A stretch of 64,000 nucleotides of DNA from Bacteroidaceae bacterium (GCA_017481875.1 JAFUOP010000016.1:46033-110032); one strand, 5' to 3'; counted from the first letter of the stretch, positions 53,217-63,943 are shown. Numbers and translations: made by a program. The notes: generated by a model from the sequence alone, not told the origin.

Positions 53217-54347
53217 ATGCCGGTAGAAATTGTAAAAGTAGAAAACAACAGTATGCTGAAACGCTTTGTGCGCTTCAACTACGAGCTATATAAAAACAAC
53301 CCCTATTCGGTACCCGACCTCTACGAGGACACTATGAACACTCTGCGCAAAGACCGCAATGCTGCGTTCGAGTTCTGTGATGCCGATTATTTCCTTGCTC
53401 TCCGCGGTAAGGAGGTGGTGGGGCGTGTGGCAGCAATAATAAACCACCGTGCCAACGAAAAATGGGGGCAGAAGGCTGCCCGTTTCGGTTGGATTGATTT
53501 CATTGACGACCGCGAGGTGTCGGCAGCTCTCATAGGGGCAGTGGAGCAGTGGGCGCGTGAGCGTGGAATGACCGAGTTGCACGGCCCGCTTGGCTTTACC
53601 GACCTCGACCCCGAAGGTATGCTTGTAGAGGGCTTTGACCGCCTGGGCACTATGGCGGCCATTTATAATTTCCCTTATTACAAGGAGCATATAGAGGCTC
53701 TTGGTTTTGAAAAAGATGTCGATTGGGTGGAGTTTCTTATAAAGGTGCCCGAAAAGAATTGGGAAAAGGCCGAAAGACTCTCTGCAATAGTGGCAAAGCG
53801 ATATAACTTGCGCGTGGTGCAGTGCAAGTCGCGCAGTGAGCTTGCAAAGCGTTACGGCAATGCCCTTTTTGAGCTTGTGAACGAGTGCTATGCTCCGCTG
53901 TACGGTTTTTCGCCTTTGAGCAGTAAACAAATTGAGCAGCTCATAAAGCAGTACATACCGGTGGTGGATTTACGCCTTATCTCTCTTGTGGTAGATGAAA
54001 ACGACAATCTTGTTGCCATTGCGGTGAGCATAGTTTCCCTCTCGAAAGCCTTGCAGAAAGCCAAGGGCAAGCTATTCCCGTTTGGCTGGTTCCACCTGCT
54101 GAAGGCCCTATTCTTTAGCCGTCCCAAGCGGTTGGATTTCTTGCTTGTGGCAATAAAACCGGAGTACCAGAGCAAGGGAGCAATGGCTGTAATATTCAAC
54201 GACCTTATGCCACGTTATATATCTATGGGCTTCGAAGATGTTGAAACCAACCCCGAACTTGAAACAAACAATAAAGTGCAGGCGCAGTGGGATAGCTTTG
54301 AGAAAGAGCAACACAAACGCCGCCGTGCATACAAGAAATCATTATAA
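53217..54347 (+). CDS. GNAT-like N-acetyltransferase family protein
   Basis: The 376-residue cytoplasmic protein has features of a conserved family with a split GNAT fold. One part (about 55-150) holds RGKEVVGRVAAIINHRANE and GPLGFTDLDPEGMLVEGFD; another (about 255-360) has NLVAIAVSIVSLS and LLVAIKPEYQSKGAMAVIF, which looks like an acetyl-CoA loop. Substrate is unknown. It is three bases before parE, so the four genes to 58344 probably form one operon. Confidence 0.75.
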   Translation: MPVEIVKVENNSMLKRFVRFNYELYKNNPYSVPDLYEDTMNTLRKDRNAAFEFCDADYFLALRGKEVVGRVAAIINHRANEKWGQKAARFGWIDFIDDREVSAALIGAVEQWARERGMTELHGPLGFTDLDPEGMLVEGFDRLGTMAAIYNFPYYKEHIEALGFEKDVDWVEFLIKVPEKNWEKAERLSAIVAKRYNLRVVQCKSRSELAKRYGNALFELVNECYAPLYGFSPLSSKQIEQLIKQYIPVVDLRLISLVVDENDNLVAIAVSIVSLSKALQKAKGKLFPFGWFHLLKALFFSRPKRLDFLLVAIKPEYQSKGAMAVIFNDLMPRYISMGFEDVETNPELETNNKVQAQWDSFEKEQHKRRRAYKKSL

Positions 54348-54350
54348 ACA

Positions 54351-56306
54351 ATGAGTGAGGATAAAGACCTAATATTCGACGAAAGCGCACCTGTGGAGCA
54401 AGTGGCATATACCGACGACAATATACGCCATTTGAGTGATATGGAGCATATACGTACCCGCCCGGGTATGTACATTGGTAAGTTGGGCGACGGCTCGCAG
54501 AGCGACGATGGTATATATGTGCTCTTAAAAGAGGTGGTGGATAACTGTATCGATGAATTTAAAATGGGCGCAGGCAAGCGCATTGAAATTGATATAGAAG
54601 ATAACCACTCGGTTGTGGTGCGCGACTATGGTCGTGGAATACCACAGGGCAAGATGATTGACGCTGTGAGCAAGCTGAACACCGGTGCCAAGTACGACAG
54701 CAAGGCATTTAAAAAATCGGTAGGTTTGAACGGTGTAGGCCTCAAGGCGGTCAATGCGTTGAGCACTCGTTTCGAGGTGCGCAGCTACCGCGACGGTGTT
54801 GTGCGCTCGGCAATTTTTGAGGCCGGTAATCTCATAAGTGATACCACCGAGAATACCGGCGATGAAAATGGAACATACATAGCATTCACCCCCGATGCAA
54901 AGCTCTTTCGCAGCTATGAGTTCCGCCCCGCGTTCATAGAAACATTGTTGCGCAACTATACATATCTTAATACCGGCCTTGCAATAATGTTCAACGGCAA
55001 GCGTATATTGTCGCGCAATGGCCTTGCCGATCTGCTTACCGATAGTATGACAGCCGAGAGTCTTTACCCTATAATACACCTGAAGGGTGAGGATATAGAA
55101 ATTGCTTTTACTCACGCACAGCAGTACGGCGAGGAGTATTATTCTTTTGTAAACGGTCAGCACACCTCACAAGGTGGTACTCACCAAAGTGCCTTTAAAG
55201 AGATGGTGGCTTCTACTATACACGACTTTTTCTCGGCCAAGAATTTTGAGTACTGCGATATTCGTAACGGTATAGTGGCTGCCATAGCCATAAACATACA
55301 GGAGCCGGTGTTCGAGAGCCAGACAAAAGTGCGCCTGGGCTCCACCACAATTGCTCCCGAAGAGGGCAGTATGAGTGTTAAGAAGTTTATAGGCGACTTT
55401 GTGAAAGAGGAACTCGACAACTTCCTGCATAAAAACCCCGATATAAGCGACGTGATGCTTGTGAAAATTCAGGCATCGGAAAAGGAACGTAAGGAGCTTG
55501 CAGGCCTCACCAAGCAGGTACGCGAGAAGGCCAAGAAGGTAAATATGCACAACCGAAAGCTGCGCGACTGTCGCATACACTACAACGACAGCAAGGGCGA
55601 CCGCATGGACGAAAGTTGTATATTCATTACCGAGGGCGACTCTGCTAGCGGCTCCATCACCAAGAGCCGCGACGCCAACACTCAAGCAGTCTTCAGCTTG
55701 CGTGGTAAGCCGCTTAACTGTTTCGGCCTCAGCCGTGCTGTGGTATATCAGAACGAGGAGTTCAACCTGTTGCAGGCGGCACTTAACATAGAAGATGGGC
55801 TCGAGGGCTTGCGCTACAACAAAGTGATTGTAGCAACCGATGCCGATGTCGATGGTATGCACATACGCCTGCTTATGATAACCTTCTTCCTGCAATTCTT
55901 CCCTGAACTCATTAAAAAGGGACACGTTTATATATTGCAGACGCCGTTGTTCCGCGTGCGTAACAAGCGCAAGCAGCTGCGCGGCAAGAAGGGTCTTGAA
56001 GAGGCAGGGCAGCGCAAAAGCGACTATGAGACAATCTATTGCTATTCCGATGAGGAGCGTGTTGCAGCCATAGAGAAACTCTCGCCCAACCCGGAAATAA
56101 CCCGTTTTAAGGGACTTGGAGAAATCTCACCCGACGAGTTTCGCAATTTTATAGGCCCCGATATGCGCTTGGAACGCGTCTCTATGCACAAAGACGATAA
56201 AGTAGATGAGTTGCTCTGTTATTATATGGGCAAGAATACTATGGAGCGTCAGAATTTTATAATTGATAATCTTGTAGTCGAGGAGGACAAAACCAACAAT
56301 GAATAA
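54351..56306 (+). CDS. parE: DNA topoisomerase IV subunit B (type IIA, ATPase subunit)
   Basis: The 651-residue protein has the GHKL ATPase signature ([30 protein letters not shown]), a transducer domain and a TOPRIM domain (EGDSASGS, then [10 protein letters not shown]). The sequence is closer to the ParE-type B subunit of Bacteroidetes than to GyrB, although the two are alike. A parC partner is not beside it. Its stop overlaps the coaD start by eight bases. Confidence 0.85.
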   Translation: MSEDKDLIFDESAPVEQVAYTDDNIRHLSDMEHIRTRPGMYIGKLGDGSQSDDGIYVLLKEVVDNCIDEFKMGAGKRIEIDIEDNHSVVVRDYGRGIPQGKMIDAVSKLNTGAKYDSKAFKKSVGLNGVGLKAVNALSTRFEVRSYRDGVVRSAIFEAGNLISDTTENTGDENGTYIAFTPDAKLFRSYEFRPAFIETLLRNYTYLNTGLAIMFNGKRILSRNGLADLLTDSMTAESLYPIIHLKGEDIEIAFTHAQQYGEEYYSFVNGQHTSQGGTHQSAFKEMVASTIHDFFSAKNFEYCDIRNGIVAAIAINIQEPVFESQTKVRLGSTTIAPEEGSMSVKKFIGDFVKEELDNFLHKNPDISDVMLVKIQASEKERKELAGLTKQVREKAKKVNMHNRKLRDCRIHYNDSKGDRMDESCIFITEGDSASGSITKSRDANTQAVFSLRGKPLNCFGLSRAVVYQNEEFNLLQAALNIEDGLEGLRYNKVIVATDADVDGMHIRLLMITFFLQFFPELIKKGHVYILQTPLFRVRNKRKQLRGKKGLEEAGQRKSDYETIYCYSDEERVAAIEKLSPNPEITRFKGLGEISPDEFRNFIGPDMRLERVSMHKDDKVDELLCYYMGKNTMERQNFIIDNLVVEEDKTNNE

Positions 56307-56748
56307 CTCCCGTAAAATCGCCCTTTTTGCAGGGTCGTTCAACCCTTTTACACGTGGTCATCACGCAATAGTGCTGCGTGCACTTGCTATTTTTGATGAA
56401 GTAGTGGTAGCCGTTGGTTGCAACATGGAAAAGGGTGGCACAGGCATTGCACAAGAGCGTGTCGCAGTTATAGAGAAAGTTTATGCCGGTGAGCCACGTG
56501 TGCAGGTTGTCGCATATAGTGGCCTTACAATGGATTATGCACGCAGCATTGGTGCAACGGCTCTGCTACGCGGTGTGCGCAGTGTGAAAGATTTTGAGTA
56601 TGAACGCGACCTTGCCGATGTTAATATGCGCCTTGGTGGCATTGAGACAGTTATTCTTATGAGTGAGCCCGAGTGTGCAGCCATAAGCAGCAGCCTAGTA
56701 CGTGAGTTAATGTCGTATGGAAAAGATGTTAAAGATTTACTACCATAA
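56299..56748 (+). CDS. coaD: Phosphopantetheine adenylyltransferase
   Basis: The 149-residue enzyme makes dephospho-CoA from 4'-phosphopantetheine and ATP. The nucleotidyltransferase motif [11 protein letters not shown] (T/HxGH) is at about residues 13-23, [14 protein letters not shown] at about 93, and ISSSLVREL near the end. It starts inside the last codons of parE, which suggests translational coupling. Confidence 0.96.
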   Translation: MNNSRKIALFAGSFNPFTRGHHAIVLRALAIFDEVVVAVGCNMEKGGTGIAQERVAVIEKVYAGEPRVQVVAYSGLTMDYARSIGATALLRGVRSVKDFEYERDLADVNMRLGGIETVILMSEPECAAISSSLVRELMSYGKDVKDLLP

Positions 56749-56751
56749 ACT

Positions 56752-58344
56752 ATGAAAAAAACACTATTATTTATACTTGTATTAGCAATGTTCCTGCCTG
56801 TTACTGCGCAGGAAAAGATACCGGCATCGCTTTATAAGCTTCTTACGGCGGCCAATGCAATAGACCGTTGGTATGTAGATAGCGTAGATGACACAAAACT
56901 GGTGGAAGAGGGTATAAAGGCTATGCTCAAGCAGCTAGACCCGCATTCTACATATACCGACCCCAAAGAGACAAGAACGATGCTCGAAGAGATGGAGGGG
57001 CACTTTGCCGGCATAGGTGTTCAGTTTAATATGCTCGATGATACTTTGTTCGTTATACGCACCACTGCTGCAGGCCCATCGGAGCGTGCCGGAATATTGG
57101 CCGGGGACCGTGTCGTTATGGTCAATGATACAACAATAGCCGGTGTCAAGATAGAGCGTTCCGACATAATGTCGCGTCTTAGAGGTCCTGTCGGCAGTGA
57201 GGTTAAATTAAGTGTCAAGCGTTCCGGCGTAGAAGGGCTGCTTACATTTAATCTTGTGCGTGCAGAAATATCCACTGAGAGTGTTGATGTGGCGTACATG
57301 GTGGATAAAACAGTAGGGTATATACGCGTTAAATCTTTTGGAGCAACAACCCACAAAGAATTTGTAACAGCTCTCGATTCGCTAAAGCACTGTGGTATGG
57401 AGTCGCTTGTACTCGACCTGCAGGGCAACGGTGGTGGCTATCTGTCGGCTGCAGTTGATATTGCCAATGAGTTTCTCAACGAAACCAATCTTGTAGTATA
57501 TACCGATGGGCGTGTATCTTCCCGTTACGATCATCTTGCCCGCGGAGGTGGCCGTTTTACCAAAGGCAATATAGTGGTGCTTGTAGATGAGACGTCGGCC
57601 TCTGCTGCCGAGATTCTTGCAGGTGCCATACAAGACTGGGACCGTGGGGCAGTGGTGGGCCGTCGCACATTCGGCAAAGGATTGGTACAACGCCCCTTTA
57701 TTATGCCCGACAATTCAATGATACGTCTTACAATAGCGCGTTATTACACCCCTACAGGGCGTTGCATACAAAAGCCTTATGGCGATTCCATAAACTACAA
57801 AGACGACCTGATGAACCGCTATAACAGTGGTGAGTTGAGCAATGCCGACAGCATACATTTCCCCGATTCTTTGAAGACTTATACCAAACGACTGGGGCGT
57901 GTTGTGTATGGCGGTGGCGGTATAATGCCCGATTTCTTTGTCCCGCTCGACACTACACGCTTTACAAAGTATCATCGCGACCTCACGCGCAAAGGTACGT
58001 TGGTAATGGCCGCGCTTCGTTATATCGATGTCTATCGCGCAGAACTTAAAAATAAATATCCCACAGTGGAGAGTTTTGATAAAGACTTTAAGGTAGATGA
58101 GTTACTTACATCGATGATTCATAAACAGGCAGAACTCGATAGTGTGGAACTTGCAGGTGGTGAAGAGGAGTTCCAAGCATCGCTCGAGGAGATTTCTTTC
58201 CAATTAAAATGGATAATTGCTCGTGATATTTGGGACACGCGCGAGGCTGTCAAGATATATAACAAGAGGGGCGAGATATTCCAAAAAGCGTATGCGATAA
58301 TAAAGAAACGCAATATGGATAAAGTGCTTAAGAAGGAAAAATAG
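56752..58344 (+). CDS. S41 family C-terminal processing protease
   Basis: The 530-residue envelope protease has a signal peptide (PVTAQ), a PDZ domain (about 85-165, GIGVQF... GDRVVMVND) and the catalytic domain. The Ser-Lys dyad is Ser284 in TSASAAEIL and Lys309 in FGKGLVQ, 25 residues apart as in known enzymes of this family. Targets are unknown; quality control or processing of envelope proteins is usual. It is the last gene of its operon. Confidence 0.93.
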   Translation: MKKTLLFILVLAMFLPVTAQEKIPASLYKLLTAANAIDRWYVDSVDDTKLVEEGIKAMLKQLDPHSTYTDPKETRTMLEEMEGHFAGIGVQFNMLDDTLFVIRTTAAGPSERAGILAGDRVVMVNDTTIAGVKIERSDIMSRLRGPVGSEVKLSVKRSGVEGLLTFNLVRAEISTESVDVAYMVDKTVGYIRVKSFGATTHKEFVTALDSLKHCGMESLVLDLQGNGGGYLSAAVDIANEFLNETNLVVYTDGRVSSRYDHLARGGGRFTKGNIVVLVDETSASAAEILAGAIQDWDRGAVVGRRTFGKGLVQRPFIMPDNSMIRLTIARYYTPTGRCIQKPYGDSINYKDDLMNRYNSGELSNADSIHFPDSLKTYTKRLGRVVYGGGGIMPDFFVPLDTTRFTKYHRDLTRKGTLVMAALRYIDVYRAELKNKYPTVESFDKDFKVDELLTSMIHKQAELDSVELAGGEEEFQASLEEISFQLKWIIARDIWDTREAVKIYNKRGEIFQKAYAIIKKRNMDKVLKKEK

Positions 58345-58348
58345 AATA

Positions 58349-58389
58349 ATACAAAAAAATAATCCGTTAAACGGATTATTTTTTTGTAT
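58349..58389. terminator. Bidirectional terminator between S41 protease and methyltransferase genes
   Basis: A perfect 20-bp stem (58349-58368 with 58370-58389) around one central base, with T-runs on both strands. Confidence 0.85.
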
Positions 58390-58415
58390 CTCCACAAGTA
58401 CTTATGCTGTGGCAG

Positions 58416-59585
58416 CTATGCCTTTTGGCACACTATAAGCACCTTGTGCTCGTCGGCAAGGGTGGTGGCAAAAATGTAGTTGCTCCCTCCGTCGGAAAGC
58501 TTCAGACGCTTGCGCAGCTGCTGTACGCTATCGGGAAAATTGCGTACGGTAATGTTGGCCTTTTTCATTTGTGCCACTTTCTTAATGTCGTTTTTTGTGA
58601 AGCCCAGAACCTCTACCACCTTAAATTTGCGCCCCGGGAACTGCTCGATGAGTGTGTCGGCGGTGTAAAGGTGGCTGTTGGGGTGCAGTTTATTTGTGCC
58701 TGTTGCTGTGGCAAGAACTTTGTGGCACGCTCCTTTTTGTATAGCGGTGTTGGGCTCGTAAAGGAATGTCCCCACCTGTGCCGTGTAGTTCGCCACAGCT
58801 TTCTCTTCTTCGTTGGTGGCGAAAGTGAATTGTTCCGTGCTGTTGTTTGTTATGTTTATGCAGTGTGTAGTAATTGCGGTCGCTCCACCGGGTTGCAGTA
58901 TAAATAGCAGCTCCTTGCACTCATTGTTTACTGCTATTATATGCACTTCTGCTACATTTCTTAGTTGGCGGCAAGCTGCCGTTATGTCGAGCATTGGTGA
59001 GCATTTTATCATTGCTCTCTTGCTCTTTGTCATAAGTTTCTCTTCAATAGCTGTTATGTCGGGCTCGCAGTCGGCGAGGGCTACCACTTTCTGCCCTGTA
59101 CCGTCGCGACGTGCAGGGTCGGCAAAAATCCAATCCTGCGTGGGCAGGGTGGCGAGCAGCTCCTCGCTGTCGCCGTTTATTATATCAATGTGATGCAACC
59201 CCAGTAGTTTGAAATTTTCACGGGCAATGTCGCAGAGCCGGGCGTTGCGCTCAATGTATGTAGCATGCTCGAAACCGCGTGCAATGTAGCTGCAATCTAT
59301 GCCGAAACCACCGGTGAGGTCGGCAAAGTATTCACCGTTTACCAGCGATGCCTTGTAGAGTGCTGTGGCTTGCGACGAGCATTGTTCCATTGATATGCGT
59401 GGCGGGTACAGCAGCCCCTCGGTGGCTGCCCACTGCGGCAGTTTATTCTGCGCCAGCTGCCACCCCTCTATCTGTGTTATTGCCTGGCGCATATCCACGG
59501 TGGGGTAGCGGGCGGCTTGCAACGCAAGTGTGCGTGTGTCGCTTGTGCGGTGCTCGGTTATAAATTGTTTTGTTGCTTCGTTCAC
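58416..59585 (-). CDS. SAM-dependent methyltransferase with THUMP-like domain
   Basis: The 389-residue protein has a class I methyltransferase core starting FADLTGGFGIDCSYIA (about 88-103), with FADPARRD at about 154, and a C-terminal THUMP-like domain (FKVVEVLGFTKNDIKK, then GGSNYIFAT). The family probably modifies RNA, but its target is not known. The start is GTG at 59585. The terminator is shared with the convergent S41 gene. Confidence 0.85.
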   Translation of the reverse strand: MNEATKQFITEHRTSDTRTLALQAARYPTVDMRQAITQIEGWQLAQNKLPQWAATEGLLYPPRISMEQCSSQATALYKASLVNGEYFADLTGGFGIDCSYIARGFEHATYIERNARLCDIARENFKLLGLHHIDIINGDSEELLATLPTQDWIFADPARRDGTGQKVVALADCEPDITAIEEKLMTKSKRAMIKCSPMLDITAACRQLRNVAEVHIIAVNNECKELLFILQPGGATAITTHCINITNNSTEQFTFATNEEEKAVANYTAQVGTFLYEPNTAIQKGACHKVLATATGTNKLHPNSHLYTADTLIEQFPGRKFKVVEVLGFTKNDIKKVAQMKKANITVRNFPDSVQQLRKRLKLSDGGSNYIFATTLADEHKVLIVCQKA

Positions 59586-59611
59586 GGTGCTTCCTTTTTG
59601 CTATTTGTTGC

Positions 59612-59619
59612 CGAAGATA
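59612..59619 (-). promoter_or_regulatory. Possible -7 box of the methyltransferase gene
   Basis: TATCTTCG on the minus strand, one base off consensus, 27 bases before the GTG start. The same variant is seen upstream of the TonB receptor and the AspT-type transporter. Confidence 0.4.
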
Positions 59620-59685
59620 GTGTAAACACACTGTAAAACAAAATGTGTTTGCCTGTTTTTTGTTACTATGGCACACGTGCGGCAA

Positions 59686-59718
59686 TAAAAAAGTTGGTGG
59701 CAGAATTCTGCCACCAAC
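59686..59718 (-). terminator. Terminator of pckA
   Basis: A perfect 26-base palindrome (59693-59718) is followed on the minus strand by TTTTTT, 27 bases after the pckA stop. Confidence 0.85.
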
Positions 59719-59744
59719 CATAATATAAACCTAAATTCTCAATA

Positions 59745-61346
59745 TTAGAGTTTGGGACCTGCAGCAACAAGAGCCTTACCGGCCTCGTTACCTGTGTACT
59801 TGGTGAAGTTCTTGATGAAGCGGCCTGCCAAGTCAACAGCCTTCTCCTCCCACTGTGCTGCATCAGCATAAGTGTCGCGGGGATCCAAGATTGCGGGATC
59901 AACACCGGGCAACTCTGTGGGCACCACAAAGTCGAAGTGAGGAATTGTTTTTGTAGGTGCGTTGTCGATAGAACCGTCGAGGATTGCATCGATGATACCG
60001 CGTGTATCCTTAATAGAGATACGTTTGCCGGTACCGTTCCAACCGGTGTTCACCAAGTAAGCCTTTGCACCGTTCTTCTCCATCTTCTTAACGAGCTCCT
60101 CACCATATTTTGTGGGGTGCAAGCTCAGGAATGCAGCACCGAAGCAAGCTGAGAATGTGGGAGTGGGCTCTGTGATACCACGCTCTGTACCTGCAAGCTT
60201 AGCGGTGAAGCCGCTGAGGAAGTAGTACTGTGTCTGCTCGGGTGAGAGGATAGAAACGGGAGGCAATACACCGAATGCGTCGGCTGACAAGAAGATTACC
60301 TTCTTGGCAGGAGCTGCCATTGAACCGGGCTTAATGTTCTGAATGTGGTTGATGGGGTAAGATACACGAGTGTTCTCGGTTACGCTCTTGTCGGCGAAGT
60401 TAATCTTGCCATTAGCATCAACAGTTACGTTTTCCAAGAGTGCGTCGCGCTTGATAGCATTGTAGATATCGGGCTCGCTTTCTTTGTCGAGGTTGATAAC
60501 CTTTGCGTAGCAACCGCCCTCGAAGTTAAACACTGACTCATCGTCCCAGCCGTGCTCGTCATCACCGATAAGCATACGTTTGGGGTCGGTAGAAAGAGTG
60601 GTCTTTCCTGTACCTGAGAGGCCGAAGAAGATAGCTGTCTCGCCCTTCTCGTTTGTGTTAGCCGAGCAGTGCATTGAAGCAATACCCTGCAAGGGAAGGT
60701 AGTAGTTCATCATTGAGAACATACCTTTCTTCATCTCACCACCGTACCAAGTGTTGAGGATTACCTGCTCGCGTGTTGTGAGGTTGAACACAACAGCTGT
60801 CTCTGAGTTCAAGCCGAGCTCTTTGTAGTTCTCAACAGCGGCCTTAGAAGCATTGTAAACAATGAAGTCGGGCTCGCCGAATGCTGCCTGCTCCTCGGCT
60901 GTGGGGCGGATAAACATATTTGTTACGAAGTGTGCCTGCCAAGCTACCTCCATAATGAAACGTACTTTCAAACGAGTTGTGGGGTTAGCACCGCAGAATG
61001 CATCTACTACATAGAGTTTTTTGTTAGAAAGCTCCTTTGTGGCAATCTCCTTGAGCACGTTCCAAGTCTCTGTTGTAACAGGCTTGTTGTCGTTCTTGTA
61101 CTCCTCAGATGTCCACCATACAGTGTTCTCAGATGTAGCATCTTTAACGATGAACTTATCTTTGGGAGAACGGCCGGTGTAAACACCTGTCATCACATTT
61201 ACTGCGCCAAGTTCTGTAACCTGGCCAACCTCATAACCTTCAAGACCGGGCATTGTCTCCTCGGCAAAAAGCTGCTCGTAAGAGGGATTGTGGATAATCT
61301 CTGTAGCACCGGTAATACCATACTTGGTAAGATCTATTGTTGCCAT
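59745..61346 (-). CDS. pckA: Phosphoenolpyruvate carboxykinase (ATP)
   Basis: The 533-residue enzyme interconverts oxaloacetate and phosphoenolpyruvate with ATP. It has the kinase P-loop [11 protein letters not shown], the metal-binding stretch GDDEHGWDD and the N-terminal GRSPKDKF. In gut Bacteroidales it often fixes CO2 toward succinate in fermentation. It is monocistronic, with its own promoter and terminator. Confidence 0.97.
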   Translation of the reverse strand: MATIDLTKYGITGATEIIHNPSYEQLFAEETMPGLEGYEVGQVTELGAVNVMTGVYTGRSPKDKFIVKDATSENTVWWTSEEYKNDNKPVTTETWNVLKEIATKELSNKKLYVVDAFCGANPTTRLKVRFIMEVAWQAHFVTNMFIRPTAEEQAAFGEPDFIVYNASKAAVENYKELGLNSETAVVFNLTTREQVILNTWYGGEMKKGMFSMMNYYLPLQGIASMHCSANTNEKGETAIFFGLSGTGKTTLSTDPKRMLIGDDEHGWDDESVFNFEGGCYAKVINLDKESEPDIYNAIKRDALLENVTVDANGKINFADKSVTENTRVSYPINHIQNIKPGSMAAPAKKVIFLSADAFGVLPPVSILSPEQTQYYFLSGFTAKLAGTERGITEPTPTFSACFGAAFLSLHPTKYGEELVKKMEKNGAKAYLVNTGWNGTGKRISIKDTRGIIDAILDGSIDNAPTKTIPHFDFVVPTELPGVDPAILDPRDTYADAAQWEEKAVDLAGRFIKNFTKYTGNEAGKALVAAGPKL

Positions 61347-61841
61347 AATTTGAAAAAATAAATTATTTGTTAATAATCTTAATTAAATTCACAGGGAGGT
61401 GGCAGTTGTGCAAAATTTAACATTTTTGCCAAACTTGCCAAAGTTCTCCAAGTGCAAATATATATCTTTTTGCTTAAACTCTCAAAACAATTAAAGAAAA
61501 ATTTCTTTAATTACTGCAAAAAAGGTGCGGTGGCTGTGTTTTTGGAATTTTTTTGAGATTTTTTGGTGTCATCTTGCACTCGTGCTTTGTGCTTTTTTGT
61601 ATTTCTTTCATTGTAAAATAGTGCGTTTTTGTCGCATTTGTCTTGTAAAAAGGTTTAAATTTTGACAATTTGTTTTTTGCGTTTTTTCTTGTTGAAAGAG
61701 AGAAAAATTCCTATTTTAGAATAAATATAAGTAAATGAAAAACGAAAATATCTCTTTTTGGAATAATTAATGTATATTAGCAGTTCAAAATGCTCCTGTT
61801 TTTTTTGTGTGAAAGTGTAAAAATAACAACTACATTAAGGT
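61347..61841. other. AT-rich divergent intergenic region between pckA and upp
   Basis: No gene is seen. The left part holds the pckA leader (about 105 bases) and promoter. The rest is T-rich and carries no clear upp promoter; a weak TTG-17-TATTTTAG pair (61692-61719) is the best I can find. A ribosome site (TAAGG) lies directly before upp. Confidence 0.6.
61455..61485 (-). promoter_or_regulatory. Promoter of pckA
   Basis: On the minus strand, TTG (61483-61485), 20 bases, then TATATTTG (61455-61462), a full consensus match. Confidence 0.75.
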
Positions 61842-62492
61842 ATGAAGATAGTAGATTTATCTAAACAGAATACGATTTTAAATCGTTTCTTAACTGAAAT
61901 CAGAGACAAAGAAATTCAAAAAGACCAAATGCGTTTCCGCCGTAATATAGAGCGCATTGGTGAAATTATGGCCTATGAAATAAGCAAAGAACTTCATTAT
62001 GAACCCAAGGCTGTAGCAACGCAGTTGGGTGAGGCTGTTCACAATTTGCCCGCAGACAAAGTGGTGTTATCAACCATTTTACGTGCAGGCTTGCCGCTGC
62101 ACACAGGTTTTCATAACTATTTCGACTCTGCTGAGAATGCTTTTGTATCGGCCTATCGCAAATATACCGATGAGACGCACTTTGATGTGGAGGTTGAGTA
62201 TCTTGCATCGCCTCGCCTTGAGGGAAAAACGGTGTTGCTTGTCGATACAATGCTTGCGACAGGTTGTAGCGCGTTGCTCGCATATAAAGCCTTGCTAACA
62301 AAGGGTACCCCTGCCAAGTTGGTCCTGGCTTCGGTGATTGCAAGCCGGGAGGCTGTCGATTTTGTTAAAGAACATTTCCCCGAAGATACTATTCTTTATT
62401 GTGCAGTTATAGACCCGGTGCTCAATAACCACTATTATATAGTACCGGGCTTGGGTGATGCGGGAGACCTTTGTTTTGGAGAAAAAGATTAA
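61842..62492 (+). CDS. upp: Uracil phosphoribosyltransferase
   Basis: The 216-residue enzyme makes UMP from uracil and PRPP. The PRPP loop is VLLVDTMLATGCSA (about 131-144); LRAGLPL at about 80 and the C-terminal IVPGLGDAGD, which contacts uracil, fit the family. It stands alone. Confidence 0.95.
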   Translation: MKIVDLSKQNTILNRFLTEIRDKEIQKDQMRFRRNIERIGEIMAYEISKELHYEPKAVATQLGEAVHNLPADKVVLSTILRAGLPLHTGFHNYFDSAENAFVSAYRKYTDETHFDVEVEYLASPRLEGKTVLLVDTMLATGCSALLAYKALLTKGTPAKLVLASVIASREAVDFVKEHFPEDTILYCAVIDPVLNNHYYIVPGLGDAGDLCFGEKD

Positions 62493-62503
62493 TTAAGGAG
62501 TAT

Positions 62504-62545
62504 AAAAATGTAGCGACCTCAAAATTTTGAGGTCGCTACATTTTT
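62504..62545. terminator. 42-nt perfect palindrome, bidirectional terminator
   Basis: Bases 62504-62524 pair with 62525-62545 (21 bp) with A- and T-runs at the ends, between the convergent upp and TlpA-like genes. Confidence 0.85.
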
Positions 62546-62562
62546 ATGTATGCTTTAGATTA

Positions 62563-63639
62563 TTACTTGTTCATGGCCTCTTCTATGGCTTTCTTAATGC
62601 CTTCACCGCGAAGGTTGCGCTTTAGAATAGTGCCGTCGGGACCGAAAAGTATTATGTGAGGTATGCCTTTGATATTATATGCATAGCTTGCGTCATCGTT
62701 ATTCTTTGGAAGGTATATTTGCGGGTATTTAATATTTTCGCTTGCAACAGCCTCTTTAAATGCCTTCTCGTTGTCCCAAACATTTATTCCTAACACTACA
62801 AGATTATTGCCGAATTCTTTACTTATAGCAATTAGATTGGGAATCTCTTCACGGCAGGGGCTACACCAGCTTGCCCAGAAATCGGCTACTACATACTTTC
62901 CTTTGCCTACGTAGTCTGATAGGTTGCAGTCGTTTCCATCAATGTCTTTTCCTTTAAAATCGACAAACATTTTACCCTCTTTAGTTTGGTCTATCCTCTC
63001 AAGCTCCTCGCGTATAACATCAATGACTGTTATTTTATCCGAATACTTTAATGCTTGTTTTATAGAATCGAATAATGCTAAATCGCTGCACGCTTTTTTC
63101 CCTTTTGTGGCAAACAGGTATGCACCAAGTATATTGTCTTTGTTGTCAATGATGTTTACTTTATGCATATTGTTGAGCTCCTTAATAATATTATTGCCAA
63201 GGATATCTAATTTGTCTTCTGAAATTTCGCCAGCCTTCACTTTCTCTACAACCTGGTTGTATATAATCTGAAACTCTGCACCTCTTTTATTAATCTCTTC
63301 TTCTAATTGTGCAGCTTTATCGTTTAAACCACCATTGTCTGTAATTTTTACATGTTTTCCGGTTAAATCTATTGATATATTGCTGCCGGGCTCCACTAAA
63401 AACTCTTTGTTATAGTGATTTATCTGTATTCTGAACACTCCCGGTTCTGTAGTATTTCCGTTAAATTTAATAGTGTTGTTTTTTATAATGCAAGAATCAA
63501 TAGTCTCGTTAGTGTTATAATCAACAAGATATGCAATGTCGCCTTCGTTGTTGCTGTTAGTTGTTACATCAATGTTATAGCCATTGTTACATGCAGCAAG
63601 CGCAAGTGCGCCGAATAGATAAAGTGCGATTTTTTTCAT
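62563..63639 (-). CDS. TlpA-like thiol:disulfide lipoprotein with DUF4369-type N-terminus
   Basis: The 358-residue protein has a lipobox (ALAAC), an N-terminal DUF4369-like domain (about 22-115), a helical linker and a thioredoxin domain with active site WCSPC in FWASWCSPCREE, then a GIPH cis-proline. It probably acts on disulfides in the periplasm. No dedicated partner is visible in the window. Confidence 0.88.
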   Translation of the reverse strand: MKKIALYLFGALALAACNNGYNIDVTTNSNNEGDIAYLVDYNTNETIDSCIIKNNTIKFNGNTTEPGVFRIQINHYNKEFLVEPGSNISIDLTGKHVKITDNGGLNDKAAQLEEEINKRGAEFQIIYNQVVEKVKAGEISEDKLDILGNNIIKELNNMHKVNIIDNKDNILGAYLFATKGKKACSDLALFDSIKQALKYSDKITVIDVIREELERIDQTKEGKMFVDFKGKDIDGNDCNLSDYVGKGKYVVADFWASWCSPCREEIPNLIAISKEFGNNLVVLGINVWDNEKAFKEAVASENIKYPQIYLPKNNDDASYAYNIKGIPHIILFGPDGTILKRNLRGEGIKKAIEEAMNK

Positions 63640-63688
63640 TTTGGGAAATATTTAATATGTTATTTATCTGTGTTTTGCAATTTACCGC

Positions 63689-63696
63689 AAAGATAC
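63689..63696 (-). promoter_or_regulatory. -7 box of the TlpA-like lipoprotein gene
   Basis: TATCTTTG on the minus strand, exact match, 50 bases before the ATG. Confidence 0.6.
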
Positions 63697-63886
63697 GAAG
63701 AACTTGCGTAAAAATGGCAGGATGAGGGTGAAATTTGATAAGTGGTTGGTACATATACCATTTTTGTGTTACCTCACCATATTGTTAATTTCGGCAGAAG
63801 GAGCCGTATATGGTGGGTATTAGAGAAAGAATTGCTACCTATCCGTTGCCTTTTTATAGAAGGGAAAGTTGGTAGAAACAGCATCT

Positions 63887-63943
63887 TTAATCTCTTGCAC
63901 ATACCCTACAACAGCCACAAAGAACGCTTGTTTTATCTATCAT
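63887..63943 (-). CDS. Tiny cysteine-rich ORF, possible leader peptide
   Basis: The 18-codon ORF reads MIDKTSVLCGCCRVCARD, with four cysteines in seven residues. Its ATG follows the G of a TACCTTTG box by eight bases, so the transcript would be leaderless or nearly so. Short cysteine-run ORFs near a transcript start are known in mycobacteria as cysteine-responsive attenuators; a similar role here is inference. The first gene downstream on this strand is the TlpA-like lipoprotein, about 250 bases away. Confidence 0.5.
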   Translation of the reverse strand: MIDKTSVLCGCCRVCARD

